Assembly: GCF_000002425.4 (NCBI RefSeq)
Contig: NC_037269.1
Coordinates: 14,853,309 to 14,917,308, forward strand
From: Physcomitrium patens
Lineage: Eukaryota > Streptophyta > Bryopsida > Funariales > Funariaceae
Direction: 5' to 3'
Length of the DNA: 64,000 nucleotides
The notes under the pieces: generated by a model
Told to the model about the DNA's origin: nothing
Database searches by the model: none
What the model saw: only the letters and a program-made list of their open reading frames with translations
Made by a program: the position numbers and the translations under genes
In this document: one piece after another, positions 26,559 to 39,773 of the stretch
Layout: the number at the start of each line of letters is the position of its first letter
Numbering within the stretch: position 1 is the stretch's first letter

Positions 26559-29500
26559 ATGGAGCAGCGGAGGAGGAGAGAGCTGGCTTTAGTTGTGCTG
26601 GGAGTTGTGTTGCACTCCTTGTACATGCTGAGCATTTTTGATATCTACTTCAAGTCGCCAATTGTGAGCGGGATGAACCCGGAGCCGCTCGGAATAAAGC
26701 CTCCTGCGAATCGGGTCGTTCTCTTTATCGGTGAGTTCTTCTCTTGTTTATATTTATTTATTTCTTTCAAGTTTTTAGGTGAATCCCTGCAACCTATTGT
26801 CCCTGCAAGTAATTCCAGTGAATCGCCAGCGTTTCTTGCATTCATGTGTCTATGCTAGTATCCTGTCAAACGTCTTATGAGTATGGGTATCAGGATGAAG
26901 GTTGTATTGTTTTTAGTAATTGGATTTTTACACTTTTTGAGCTTGCCAGTATGAAGGTCTGAGTGTTATTGAGCTGATGATTCTATGTAAGAAACTGGTC
27001 ACGAAACAAACAACGAGAGGAGTGATCATGCAGGCTTGGTGTTTCTTGAGCTGATGATTTTTTGCACGATGAGGAGTTTGAGCCTCCAGTAGAGGTTCCT
27101 GCACAGATATTTTGGAGTTTCAGATTTTCGGGAGTGATTTCATTGTTATCTTTTCTCCCCACAAAAGTCTAATAAAGTACAAAATGCTAGGTGAAATTTA
27201 ACTTGCTTACACCTGGGTTTTTAATTATTCTTTATCTCCCGCGCACATGGTGGAAGTGTAACATTTTTATTCTTGATGTCTTTTGTTTTACATGCTAGGC
27301 AGATAAATAAGTTGGAAGGTTCACGATTTTGAGTATTAAATCCTAAATTTGTCTAATTATCAGTAGTGAGAACCAACATTTAGATCACGTGTATTAGTAT
27401 TTAATCTCCTAAATGATAACAAGTTGGTGACTTTTTAAGGAATTAAAACACCACGAGTATGTTATATTACCAGGCCATGGAAACATTTCTGCCCTTAAAA
27501 TCATTTATTGAAACATTGCTGAATGGAAAAATTATGAACGTAGCATTGTTGGCATCGATATTTTCCTGATTTGCTGAAAGATGGTACTTGATTGGTTGGT
27601 TCATTCAGCCTTCAATAATGCTGCGACATGCATACCCTTGGTTCTCAATCCTGTTCGCATTCTTGTTCGCTTTTATAATTACAAGTTTGTCTACATTGTA
27701 CGAAAGTCATGTTGGAAGGTTGCTTTTGTGAAGCTAAATGTTTAGTTTGGAGCGAACTTAAGTACTCGAATGAAGTGCAGCCTAGGACCATACGGTATTT
27801 ATAAATCCTCTCAAATACATGTGTATACCCTCTGAATATATTTTATAATGAGTAAATATTTGCTTAAATGTTACCAGTGTGGACACATAAATTTGTCCAT
27901 GAAATTGCGTGCATGTAGTTCTTGACGATATGTGGAAGAGGTGGGTTCGGTCGAAGACCCAGTTCTATGTAAGTGATTTAGTACATGCAAATTGTAACAG
28001 CCGATGGGATGCGAGCCGATAAATTTTTCGAAAGGGACAGGGATGGGCAACCCCGAGCTCCGTTTCTGCACAATATTATGCACAATAAAGGTCGGTGGGG
28101 CCTTTCTCATGCAAGGCCGCCAACTGAATCACGCCCAGGACATGTTGCAATTATCGCTGGGTTTTATGAAGACCCTAGTGCTGTCACAAAAGGTGTGTCA
28201 TTTCAAAACATTATCGTTTGTGATTGAAAGAGGACGTGTGCACCCAACTTGAACAGCCTATGCAATGGTTTTGTTTCACGTTTTTTTTTGCTTTATTTTT
28301 TTTTCACCTCGACTTGGATTCGTTTTGTGTAATTTGATGATTTGTCTAACATAGACGACAATAGGTTATAACTTCATTGTCTCATTTTGGGGCGAATATT
28401 GGGATTGGCAGGTTGGAAGGCAAATCCGGTAGAGTTTGATTCAGTTTTTAATAGGAGCAGACACACAGTTGCATTTGGAAGTCCGGATATTGTGCCTATC
28501 TTTTGTTCGGCATTGCCCCACACTTATACGGATTCATACTCAACTGAGTTTGAAGATTTTGCCACTGGTAATGTACTTATGTCGAAATTTGCGTTGCATC
28601 TAGTCTCTTTTATATGCTAGTTCAAACTGTATAATTTTGCAATGGTACTATTGGCAAACGAAATAAATTATCCTAACTGTTCTATATTTTTGCATGGCAT
28701 TGGACGTTACAATATATGTGGGATAATTGAAACATCTGATTTCTTAGGGTTCTGTCTCACTGCACTTACAACATCCTTACATCCTTACAGATGCATCCTT
28801 CCTTGACGAATGGGCTTTCGACCGACTGGAAAGATTTCTTAAAGAATCACAATCGGATCCTAAAATCCAGAAAGATATCAAGGACGATGGTCTGATTATA
28901 TTCCTGCACTTACTTGGGTGTGACACAAATGGGCATGCTCACCGACCGTACTCGGACATTTACCTAAACAATATCAACCTTGTGGATCGTGGTATTGAAA
29001 GCACTGTGAAGCTCATTGAGGAATACTTCCCCGATGGGAAAACTGCTTATGTGTTCACGTCTGACCATGGCATGAGCAATAAAGGTCAATATGTTTAAAT
29101 TCGAACGCATTTATGTCCTTTCTTAAGTTCAATTCCGTTTATTTTAATAGTGTTGTTTTTTTATTTGTTTATTTTTTTATTTATTCAATTTTAGTTTTAA
29201 ATTGGTCCTCTTACTCACGTTGGTGCTATTTCTCCAGGTAGTCATGGGGATGGAGATCCACAAAATACAGAGACCCCTATTGTTGTATGGGGATCAGGTG
29301 TTCGTGGACCTGAAATGGCAAGCCCCGAAGATGATGTGGATGACGGTTTACTCTTTGTTGATCAACATAGACATCATGAAAATACTCCTGCCTCTTGGGG
29401 TCTAAAGCACATAGAACGTACCGACATCAACCAGGGAGACATTGCACCACTTATGGTAAGTCGAGACATACGAGATTTTGGCTTTAATATTCATAACTTC

Positions 29501-31060
29501 TTATGTTTGTGGATTGATATTCATCCTTGGTCATCGGAGTTTGTTATTAAATTAAAGGATTGCAAATTTTAAATCCGCATAACGGCTCTGTTTGTTGGTG
29601 GCAGTCGACACTTCTTGGACTTCCATGTCCTCTCAATTCAGTTGGAACGTTGCCAGTCGAGTTTTTGGCACTTGACAAGGTTCGCTTCCGGAATGTCAGA
29701 GTGCACTCACAAAAAATTCCAAATGTAGTTATCACTGTACCTCGGGTTTGTCAGTGTCCTTGTGGACCCTGATTTGCTCTTTAGCAATTACCATAACTTA
29801 GTCTATCAGCTTTAAGAGTGCAGCTTAACTTCCTATTTGACGAATATTTGTGCTGTTTGTTTATTTCCTTCTTTCATCACATCATCTTCGTCATCAGAGG
29901 AATGCTTTTTAGAATCTAGAAAACAGCTGGTCGTACTTTCTTATGCTGATATCTTTCAACCCTTTTAGACGATCCAGCATATATCGTTAGTAATAAGACC
30001 AATCATTTATGGTGAAACCGTTTTTAGTCGTTTATACTTTATTAGATTGTGCGCTTTGTGTTCATACATTTCCTAACCAAATTTCTTTCTGTATGCAGAG
30101 GGATCAGGCGAGAGCTATGTTCGGCAACGCGAAACAAGTGCTTGACCAGGTTCTCCGCAAGTCACGTATCCTTTCATCTCCAATTTTCACAAAGTTCTTT
30201 TCACTCGTATTTGTACCACCTTGATGATCTGTTCGCATCCTAAAATGATTACCTTATGATCCTCTTTAGGCTGGAGTATTGTCGATAGTTGTTACTTCAA
30301 CACAGAATTGTGTTTACTCTGTTTGCCACGCTGCACATGAGTCAAAATACGTGGTTTATTTGTTAAGGTGATGTCTTCCGTCGGGTCGAACGCGCAGTCT
30401 TGCTCGAACTGGTTGTCAGTTTGGCACAAAGTCTTTTGTAACAGTATATCTTTTAGAAATGTTGTTCAGCCCTTGTGTGTACGAACCAGTGGGGTCCCGT
30501 GTACATGAGTAAGGTTCTAGTAGTGAAGGGTGTTGTGATTTTTTGATAGAAGCAGGAATCGTAGATTCAACCTAGGACACTATGCAGCACATTTTAGTCT
30601 GTACTAAATGAGAAGTTCCTTAACTAAAGCACAGAGCTCAAACAAGCAACATCACTCTTTTTCAAACCGTTCATGCCGCTGGTGGAGTATGAGTCCATGC
30701 TTGCCTCCATCGACCAGTTAGTATCCAGCGGCCAGTTTGAATCTGCCTTGGAATCAGCTCAGGAGCTTATCAAGGTTGCTCTCGAAGGCTTACACTATTT
30801 CCAGACTTACGACTGGCTATTTCTCATGTCAACAGTCATCATGGGGTACCTGGGCTGGATGGTGTATGTATTCCTTCATATATTGGAAACATACACCAAA
30901 TTTCCTCTGTATTCACATCGAAAGGCTCAGCGCGTAACAGGTAGAGAATCCGGCAAAAGAATGGTAAGGCTTTCTTTTGTTTACGATGTTCAAAATCTGT
31001 TTGTTTCATTGACACTGATATAAGTCTCAATTTTATTTGCTGCAGTATCGTGTATATATA

Positions 31061-31102
<42 letters not shown>

Positions 31103-34100
31103 CTCACACACACACAAAAGAATTTGGTGATCATTCGATCGATTCGCACCCATACAGACATACACATACACATACACATACATATATGTATTAAGTTTGG
31201 AGATCATGAGTTTCTCTTTTCCGGTGTTGTCTCGTACATATACCAAATAGTTACAACCTAGTTTCTGAATGACATTACTGGCGCGTAATGTACGCAGTAT
31301 TTATCTTAAAGAACTCTAGCTTTGTCAATGAAAACATGAGTCTGATGATCTGAAATCTCACACCTAACCATTTGATGATTGAATACGTCATATAAACTTC
31401 CATCTTTTAAGCACCAACTATATAATTTAGTTCGGAGATAGATTTAGTTTTTTATTATTTCTGTAAGATGGAGGGTGGTATTGAAATGTTCTTGATTTAT
31501 TTTGATCGCTGTGCATGTCGTGCTGCAGGTGCGTCTGTCAGGGGGACTGTTGATGGGAGCATGCTCTCTTCTACTTTTGTTTGAGAGAGCCCCACCTTTA
31601 TACCATGCCTACCTCGGTTTAGCCATGTTTTTTTGGACAGAAATATTTGCACACTTCAGACTTTTGCAAAATGTTGGAAGTGTGATTCAGACAACTAAAT
31701 TTTCTTGGTTTCAACAAGTCATCATCACATCGGTTATTTCCTTCATTGTTCTGGAGCTTTTGGTAAGAATTTCATAGTATAGTTACTGCATGAGTGTATT
31801 CAAATGTCAAGATCATCATGTCTGTCTATCAAAAGTATCATGCGCAGTTTAGCCTTGTTAACTAGTATTCCATTTACTGTTGTTGCTATGCATGAACTCA
31901 GATAAACATCACTTGTGCTTCATCCTACTTTGTTGCCTATCTTAGTTCTTTTCATTGTCAGCTTGGATTTTCCTGTCTTGTAAATTTCATGTATATCCCG
32001 GGCAGGAAGCTAATAGTAGTTTCTCTTTTCTGCGACTTTATTTTTTCCCTTCATTTCTTAGAGGTACTGGCACTTTTGCAGGTGGCAAGTTTTTTTATAA
32101 GGGAAGTATACACAGGAATATTCTCGGTCGCGGGAGTTGTAGGTGCAGTTGTGGTCTCTTGTAACATGCGAGATTTATCCATGGTTCCTGCATTTGTATG
32201 GGCCTCCTGTTGGTTTTTATCAGCATTTACAATGATGCCGACACAGATTGCGGACAATACGGCTCTGGTGTGAGTGCTCTAGCATCTCTCTTTTCCTTGA
32301 AATCCACTCGTGATTTCGCTCTCAAGGCTGCGTATTGTGGAAGCAGATTTATTTTATTTTTATTTTTATTTTTTTAATTGAGAAAGAAGTGCTATTGTTC
32401 ATTTGTGAATATTTATATGACTTGGAAGTTTGGGATTCAATTTTTTTGTAGTTATTATTTTTGTTTTCCTAAGCATTTATTCTGATGATAGCTCTCTGAA
32501 TATTCTTTGCTAGCACTTGTGTCAAAATCATGGTTGAAATGGGAAGTACTACTCATGGTGTGGTCTTTGTTGTGTTGGCAGGGTGGGAAGCGGAATATTG
32601 GTGGTTATGGTTGCCAGTATCGGTCGGTGGCTTGACTACATTAACGCCTCCGATCCTTATTGGAAGTTAAAATTCTGTACGACTGCTTCCAAGTTGGATA
32701 AGTCTTGGTTATTATTATGTATTCAGGTAAACTGCACTCTAAATTCTTTAGGTCAGTTAGTTCGTCGCCCTAATCTCCTTACCCGAAACATGCTGGGAGT
32801 TTGATCTGCCATCCATATGATTAGCAAATGTGTCATAGAAAAAATATGAGAGTTTGCCGTGCAAATACTTCGAAAAAAATTCTAATTCGTTCACACATCT
32901 TGGTTTTGTACACATTAATAGATTAAAAGAGTGTATTTATGATATCCATGCCTCCGATCCAGCAGAGCACTCAGTGTGTCGGAAATCTTTTTGACTTGTT
33001 ACTCATACATTTGAAAACATTGCAAAGACAACAATGAATTGACAGCACTACTTGTTATATACTAAACGCTGCGACGTGAATTGCTTTTGATGACGTTGAG
33101 CAGGTTTTACTGGTATTGGCATCATCGGGCATGGTTTGGGTTACTACATCTTACCGAGCACAAAAGAAAGGCCTTCCCTTTATCCATCAGGCCATTAACT
33201 GGTTCCTAGCAGGATTCTCTATGCTACTGCCTTTGAAATCGCCTCGAGGAATACTCCCTCGACTGCTATCCATATTCCTTGGCTTTGCCCCACTTTTCCT
33301 ACTCCTTTCCATTGGGTACTGCTCACTATGACATTTAGAAAAGTTCAATGTTTTGCCAACGTTCATATTACAAGATCTCTATTTCGAATTCTGATGCTCG
33401 TTTCTCTAGAGTCCTTTTCTCTTAAAGTGGTCTGTTCTGCAAAATAAGCCAAAATTTGTCTGAGACACTATTATTTGATTATATGATGCTATGTACTCAT
33501 AATCGATAGTGATCATTTTGGGTTTATCAGGTACGAAGCTCTATTCTATACTGCGCTTGAATTGGTCCTCTTCTCGTGGATTCTTGTAGAATCTGCGATA
33601 TGTCATTCTGTTGTGCCAAGCTCATCTCCAAAATGGGAAAGGCTGAACTCCAACTACCTACCGGAGTCCACAGGCAGGCAGTCTTCGAATTCTGCACTCT
33701 GCAGCATTGAGCTTCACCACACCAGGGTTGCGCTCTGCTTTGTAAGTCTTACTCTACTACTTGTAGTTGCTACGGCCAATCGATCCAATTTACTTCGTCA
33801 TGTAATTGAAAAACTGTGCTGAAACTTCTGATGCAGCATGGGACCATTTTTTCCATAGATGCAGAGAGTCTTGGTCAGAATAATAGTACTTGTACTTGGG
33901 TCTTTGTTGCGATAAAATCTGCATAGTTTTAGAGTTGAGTTGAATCTACTCACAAATTGGTCCTCTCTGGGTCGATGCGTGAGATGGGTATCATTTTTTA
34001 TTAAATATAGTGCGCATCTCTGTACGGCTAGTGAAGGACTTGACCTGAAATGTTAACCTAGGGACTTATTTTCGATGTTCAAGTTTTACAACCTATTTCT

Positions 34101-35476
34101 TCGAAGTAGTCTAACTCGATCATTGGTTTGCGGCACAGCTTGTGTTGATCAACGTTGCATTTTTTGGAACTGGGAACATGGCTAGCGTAGCCAGTTTTGA
34201 AATCTCTTCAGTATATCGGTTTATTACAATTTTTGATGTAAGTATCTCAATCAGTAAGCTAGTTTTACGTTTTTGGTACATTTTATATCTAGTTGTATCT
34301 AGGAGATATCGCCATTGTGAAATATCGTGCTTGCAGCTTGCCAAGAAATGAATCTCGTGCAATTTTTCTCAGCAATAATTTTGACACTCCTGCTTGATGC
34401 AGCCTTTCATTATGGGAGCACTTTTGCTGTGCAAGATCTTTGTTCCATTCATTCTTGTCACGTACGTATTCCTTTTTTTTTTTTTTTTTTTTTTTTTTCT
34501 TTTCTTTACTCCACCATGTCACTTTTGATAGTTTTCTTAGTTTCGCTGGGATTATGGAAATGACTGATGTGCACATAAAATCGAGGCAACCGAATCCTTC
34601 ATTTAGTCTAGTTGTTATTGCGACAGTACTCCCATGAATAAATTTGCTGCTGCTACCTAGCGTAAGTCTTACGCGTCGATGCTTTCTTGAAATATTCGTG
34701 CAGGCTGCTACACTTCATTTCTTAACATAGTATGAATTGGGTGTGCAAGGAAGTTACCAGCCATCCAGCAGTGTCAATTGTCAAGTTTCACCTTGCAATA
34801 AAGCAAGCTTCGTTTTTGTGTATTTTGAACAGAAAATGTTCTCACGTAGCTGTGGATCTCAACTGCAGATGTGCGTTCAGTGCAGTCACAAGGATACTCG
34901 AGCTTCCACGACTTGGTTGCTACTTCGTTGTTTTGTTACTCTCTGATGTCATGACAATCCACTTCTTTTTTCTTGTAAGTGGTCATTTCTCAGATCATTC
35001 TTCTAGCATTTTGTTGGTACCCAGGGCATTGAGGTAGATGCATAAGCGTCCTATTTCTTTGATTGGCTCTATATCTACTATTCTGTCTTTGAGAATGGAT
35101 AATGACGTCCCTGAGCACAATACGTGCTTCCTTAATTGGTTACTGGTTAGGTTATTCAAATGTTTGTTGAAGTCTCGTATCCTACTTGATGAATATGTGG
35201 AGTTCCTTTCATAAGCTTCTCATGAGTGGTGCATGATGTTTGAGTGTTTATCCAATTGACGTGCGGGTTTATGTCGTGCAGGTCAAGAATACAGGGAGTT
35301 GGATGGACATTGGACAGAGCATAAGTCACTTTGGGATTATGAGTGCCCAAGTAGTATTTGTGTTGATTCTTTTTGCTTTGTCTAGTGTTTTTACCCATGA
35401 TCTGGACCTGTTGTCCAGTGAGCAACGCTCCTCTTTAGCACGATTACAGACTTCAAATGATCATAAGTACCATTAA
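26559..35476 (+). CDS. PIGN: GPI ethanolamine phosphate transferase 1 (PIG-N/MCD4 family), 17 exons, complete
   Basis: Adds ethanolamine phosphate to the first mannose of GPI-anchor precursors in the ER membrane. Exons: 26559-26730, 28001-28192, 28412-28567, 28791-29084, 29238-29455, 29605-29679, 30099-30165, 30635-30963, 31529-31762, 32082-32269, 32582-32726, 33104-33315, 33531-33741, 34139-34237, 34403-34461, 34869-34974, 35282-35476. All junctions are GT-AG, and the phases join without a stop to give 983 residues, the size expected for plant PIG-N. Residues 1-30 hold a signal-anchor ([19 protein letters not shown]). Residues about 50-345 are the alkaline-phosphatase-like catalytic domain: [10 protein letters not shown] from residue 58, [18 protein letters not shown] in exon 2, [16 protein letters not shown] and TSDHGMSN in exon 4, with the metal-binding Asp and His residues present. 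From about residue 420 to the end it is strongly hydrophobic (multi-pass PigN domain). The start lies in a good context (GAGAATGGAG). The alternative is a different ethanolamine phosphate transferase (PIG-O/G), which is less likely because of the [18 protein letters not shown] segment. Confidence 0.96.
31051..31185. repeat. Compound microsatellite inside PIG-N intron 8
   Basis: TG units, then about 17 TA units, then CA units (31,051-31,117), followed after a short gap by repeated ACATAC units (about 31,158-31,185). It lies in the 565-base intron between exons 8 and 9 and produces spurious open frames on both strands. Confidence 0.95.
34472..34499. repeat. Poly-T run in PIG-N intron 15
   Basis: About 28 T residues, 10 bases after the exon 15 donor site. 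It is too close to the donor to be the polypyrimidine tract of the intron end at 34,868. It could equally be a slippage tract or a minus-strand poly-A relic. Confidence 0.9.
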
Positions 35477-37433
35477 TTTTATTTTATTTTACTAGGTCAT
35501 GGTTCGGATGTATATATTCTCTTTATCTTCTTATGACTTTGTCATGAACGTAGCCAGTCTTAGTAGAGCCTAGTTCTAATGAATTTTCCTTGAAATTGAA
35601 ATTAGGCAGAAAATGAGGTCAGTTCTCAATGAAAACGTCGACTTACTTCGCCTCCATTTTAACTTAAACTTGTCATCATATTTCATCTTCTAGGATGAGA
35701 AACCTTCATCAATGGAATGTCCAAAATGGCCCTCAGAATCTGTTTAATAATGTTAACTTTAATATGGGTGAAGAAGTTTTACTGTCTAAAAGATAAAAAA
35801 CCATTACATTTTAATCTAGGTTGTGGTCTTTGACACCTGTTATATATACATGTCATTATATAATACATGCAAATGTTACACTTTCCCTTCTTCCATTGAT
35901 TTAAAACAATCTAATTGTATGGCGTTAGGAGGTAAGACATAGCCAAGTAAAAAAGTAAAAAAGTATTGCATTAGATACAAAGTTATGTGCAACATTAAAA
36001 AATATATATTATTTTAAAACATTCTAGAAATTGTGTTGGCAAAATCGAAATATTCCTTGACTTGCCTCCATATTTGTAGTATAATATTAGGTTCTCTAAA
36101 TTCTTCAAAGAAAAGATATAAATATTTTAAATTATCCTATTTTATTATTTTTGTAAAAGTCTAAAAGGCAATAGAAGTTTGTAGATGGTCACAAAAGTCT
36201 TTGAAGGCTTTTGAAATATTAAAGAAGATCCTTAAAAGCTTTCAAACAACTATAGAAAATTCTAAAACCTTATAGAAGGTTTACAAAAGTCTAAAATTCT
36301 ATAGAAATTGAATCAAATTTCAAAAAAAAAAAAAATAGTTTTAAAACTCTCTAATATCTGCGTGTAATATTGTTATGTTATGTTATGTTATTTATTTTGT
36401 GATACTAAGTGAAAAACTACTACAATTGTTAATCAAGTTAATTTACAATTTGGATTAAGATAGCAAAGAGTTATTCAAATATTATTATTTTAATTTTAAT
36501 TTTCTAAATTTTTTTATTAGAAAGTATTATTATAAAAATTTGGTCCATTATGAATTAAGAGTGTTGTTAAAAATAATATTTAGAAAAAAATAATTAAATA
36601 AAATTATTCATTTTGCTCTTTTCCTTATTCTTAATTTTTATAATTATATTGCAAAATTTTATGTAATAAATAGCCTTGTGTGTTTTATATTTTATATTTT
36701 TCATGAGTTTGTAGGAAGTTGTACATAAACCTTTGAGGTTTTGTTCTTAATTTCTTATAATGCAGGTTGGCAATTAATAACTTCAATATATCTATGAAGA
36801 TTTACAAGAACATTTTGCTAATACGAAAACTGAAAAAGTTGTTAGACCATTCTAATGATTATTGCGTATGCATTTTGATAAGAAGCAGTCTTGCAATAAC
36901 AATGCACAACTATAATTTAGTAAGAACAACAAATTTGATTAGGTCATATAAGCACCCTTATATTGCGTATTGCATTAAAGAAGAAGACAACAAACTGACA
37001 ACAAAGAAAAACTCTCCGACGAACTAACGAGCAAACAAATTAACCAACAAACCGATGAATGAATGAACATATGACAGACCAACGAACGAACAAAATGCTG
37101 AGAATATGCATTCCAGGGATGACGACGGTTACCCAGACACCATCCATAGATATTGCCGCTCCTATCTCACATCCATCGTCCAGAGTTTTGCAACTTCGAG
37201 GTTTTAGATGCTGTGTCAGAAACCCTGTTGGAAAACTCACAGACAAACAGTCTCGGTTGAGTCGGTCTGAATATCCCTGGATTGGCCTCGTTACCCTCTA
37301 ATTTCACCTGTCAACGCCTTCGTGGCTTTGCAGCAGCAGCGCCGTATCCTTCAGCTTCAACGGTGAGAGTTTTAGAGTTGGGTTCCGGGCGAAATCAAGG
37401 TGCGTAGGTGGGGCTTGGTTCATTGCGAGGGCG
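35477..37433. other. Intergenic region between PIG-N and the methyltransferase gene
   Basis: About 35,480-35,700 probably contains the PIG-N 3' untranslated region. 35,750-36,720 is AT-rich with no gene, including a short TGTTA repeat near 36,370-36,390 and an A-run at 36,320-36,333. At 36,767-37,027 an 86-codon open frame resembles nothing I know. At about 37,015-37,095 there is a degenerate GAAC/AACA tetranucleotide repeat. 37,100-37,430 has gene-like composition and is the likely promoter and 5' leader of the next gene. Confidence 0.7.
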
Positions 37434-39773
37434 ATGGCGTCGTTGATAAAGGCCGGGCGCGATGCGACCCTCAAAGTGAGTATGAGTGCGCTGCAGATGA
37501 ACGTTATCCCAGACATGGTGTTGCGCTTCGGCGTCAGGAAGCTTTTGGAAGGGAGGCTTAGCGAGATTACTAAGTCTACATTGGAAGCGCAGATGCAAGA
37601 GCTGCTCTCGTTTGTACAGTGTAACGCTTCGACTCCCTGAACACTTTTTCTCTGAGACCTTTTCTGTGTTGGAAACCAAATGGTGCCAGTGATAAATTGT
37701 GTAGTCATGGAAGTATCTCCTTGATTCCTTCCCAGATTCGTCTGTGGGCTTTTTCAAACTCTAAGATTGAATTCATGTATGTAGTTTGGATCAATATAGC
37801 GCTTGCAAAGTGTTGCAACTGATATTTTCCTCTCTCCTCGTTCTTTTGTATGTTGATTATCTAGACATTTGTTACAGTGTTGACTATTCCTCTTATTTTT
37901 GAATTGTTCATACAAAGTCTGCTGCTCGGTGTAACTCTGTAGAAAGTTTTATTCCTCTCGCGGAGCTCCACACGCTTCAGTAGGGAGTTCAAATCATGAG
38001 TACTTCATACACCATTTGATAGCACTGATGTTAAGAATAAACGCATAACGGTAGCGTTGTAATGTGAGCAGCATTGAAGCAAATGCCAATTGCTGTGCAC
38101 ATGGAGGATGCGAACACACAACATTATGAAGTTCCTACGGAGTTCTATCATCTAGTATTAGGCAAGCGACTTAAATACAGGTACTATGCCCCTTCACCCA
38201 ATCTTTCCTATGATCACTATCTTTCGAAAGCATCTGGTAAACCTGAGCCTGTGGATGAAGTGGAGTAAGTTTTGAAGAATATGTGCATTTTTTATGATAT
38301 TGCAGTTCTGCCTACTTTCCAAAGAAGGACTCCACCCTTGATGAGGCCGAGGAGTCTATGTTTGCGCTTTACGCCGAGAGAGCTCAGCTTCAAGATGGGC
38401 AGTCCGTCTTAGACGTTGGCTGTGGGTGGGGCTCCCTCTCGATGTATATTGCGGAAAAATTTCCTAATAGCAATGTCACAGGCGTGTCGAACTCAGAGAC
38501 TCAAAGGGCCTTCATCACTGAAGAATGCCGGTAAATAATGTTTTCGACATTGTGGTCAAAAGGCGTGAATGCTAGTCTCGGTTGCTGCTTCTTTTTTTTT
38601 TTTTTTTTAATTTTTTATTTATTTATTTTGTTTTTCTGTTTTTTTTAGGCAAGAGCCTCTAGAGATGTTGATTGTCTGAGGAGCATGCCAGATCTTCGCT
38701 ACGACTAACCCTTAAGATCGTGATCTGTTTCTTGTTTGGTTTTGCAGAAAACGAGGATTATCCAACGTGACAATTATCACATGTGACATGAACGTCTTCA
38801 ACATTGACAAGTCGTTTGATCGCATTCTGTCCATTGAAATGTTTGAGGTGGGCTAGTTTCCTTCACTTCATCTGTATTCACTTCATTTGTACGCAGGTCT
38901 TCAGCTCATCGCCCGGAGTTAAATTTACGATTTTGATTTTGTTCATTTTGACGGTGATATTAGTAACCTAGTTCTGTGACCTAATCTCTGTTTTACAGCA
39001 CATGAAAAACTACGAGAAGCTTCTGAAAAAGATATCTTCGTGGCTGAAGCCTGACGGTCTTCTCTTTATACACATATTTGTGCACAAATCTATTCCTTAT
39101 CATTTTGAGGTATGTACTGAAGACTCTTTCAATCACGAACCTTGTAAATTGTTCTCTAGGCATTCACAGATGAACAATACTTTAACAATCAACGGGTCTG
39201 AGAATTTACTGACACTTTCAGGACAAAGGAGAAGATGATTGGATGAGCCGAAACTTTTTCACGGGAGGAACCATGCCTTCTAGCTCTCTTCTGCTTTACT
39301 TCCAGGTTATAATCGACTCTTCGCATTTCGAAGTGTTGAACCTTTAAGAAAGATATGAATAGAAGTTTATTTGTTGGTTTCTCATACTCATTAGAGGAGT
39401 GGTGGTGTTCATGTCGTACAGGATGACGTGTCAATTGTCAACCAATGGTTTGTAAATGGAACACACTACGCCCGCACCAGGTATGAGAGGCTCTTGGACC
39501 ATGACCCATCTGGTATTTATTAATAAAACTCGTGCCTTCAACAGTACCTGGCGGTTGATGTTTGGATATTATGTTTGCAGCGAGGCGTGGTTACTGAAGA
39601 TGGATGCCCAAGTGAAAGTTATAAGACCAATTTTTGAGAAAACTTACGGTGAAGGTGAAGCAACGAAGTGGATTGCCAATTGGCGCACGTTCTTCATAGC
39701 TGTTGCAGAGATGTTTGCTTTCAGAAATGGCGAAGAGTGGGGAGTGTGCCACTATCTCTTTAAGAAAAAGTAA
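37434..39773 (+). CDS. Cyclopropane-fatty-acid-synthase / coclaurine N-methyltransferase-like SAM methyltransferase, 8 exons, complete
   Basis: Exons: 37434-37620, 38072-38180, 38306-38530, 38748-38847, 38999-39109, 39222-39305, 39422-39480, 39581-39773. All junctions are GT-AG, the phases join without a stop, and the product has 355 residues, the usual size of the plant coclaurine N-methyltransferase-like proteins. The SAM-binding motif is VLDVGCGWGSLSMYIAEKF from residue 133. Other family segments are SIEMFEHMKNYEKLL across exons 4/5, FFTGGTMPSSSLLLYFQ in exon 6, NQWFVNGTHYARTS in exon 7, and the end WRTFFIAVAEMFAFRNGEEW, then FKKK. The start codon context is GCGATGGCG. The substrate cannot be read from sequence: relatives act on benzylisoquinolines, but in plants without those alkaloids the role is unknown, so the alkaloid name should be taken as family only. 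There is no signal peptide; it is probably cytosolic. Splicing at 38,180/38,306 replaces a frame that would otherwise run on into intron 2. Confidence 0.94.

Noticed and set aside
27871-28110. Minus-strand 79-codon frame and the extra plus frame 28,004-28,252
   Set aside because: They are shadows of PIG-N exon 2, whose frame carries [10 protein letters not shown] and PTESRPGH.
31033-31045. AG acceptor with a pyrimidine-rich lead (GCTGCAG) as start of PIG-N exon 9
   Set aside because: It would lead straight into the microsatellite. The acceptor at 31,527-31,528 gives [10 protein letters not shown] in phase and matches the family.
30839-31261. Open frames on both strands (135 and 74 codons)
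   Set aside because: They are made of the TG/TA/CA microsatellite in PIG-N intron 8 and read as Tyr/Ile/Val/Thr/His repeats. The gene's exon phases skip this stretch.
34289-34637. Poly-Phe / poly-Lys frames around 34,440-34,576
   Set aside because: They are products of the T-run in intron 15. The true exon is the 59-base 34,403-34,461.
37304-37757. Minus-strand frames of 134 and 120 codons
   Set aside because: They overlap exon 1 and the leader of the methyltransferase gene on the other strand, with no recognised family. They are antisense shadows.
38181-38268. Read-through of the methyltransferase frame past 38,180
   Set aside because: It is open only to 38,268. The splice at 38,180/38,306 restores the family sequence (LKYSSAYF) and the downstream SAM motif.
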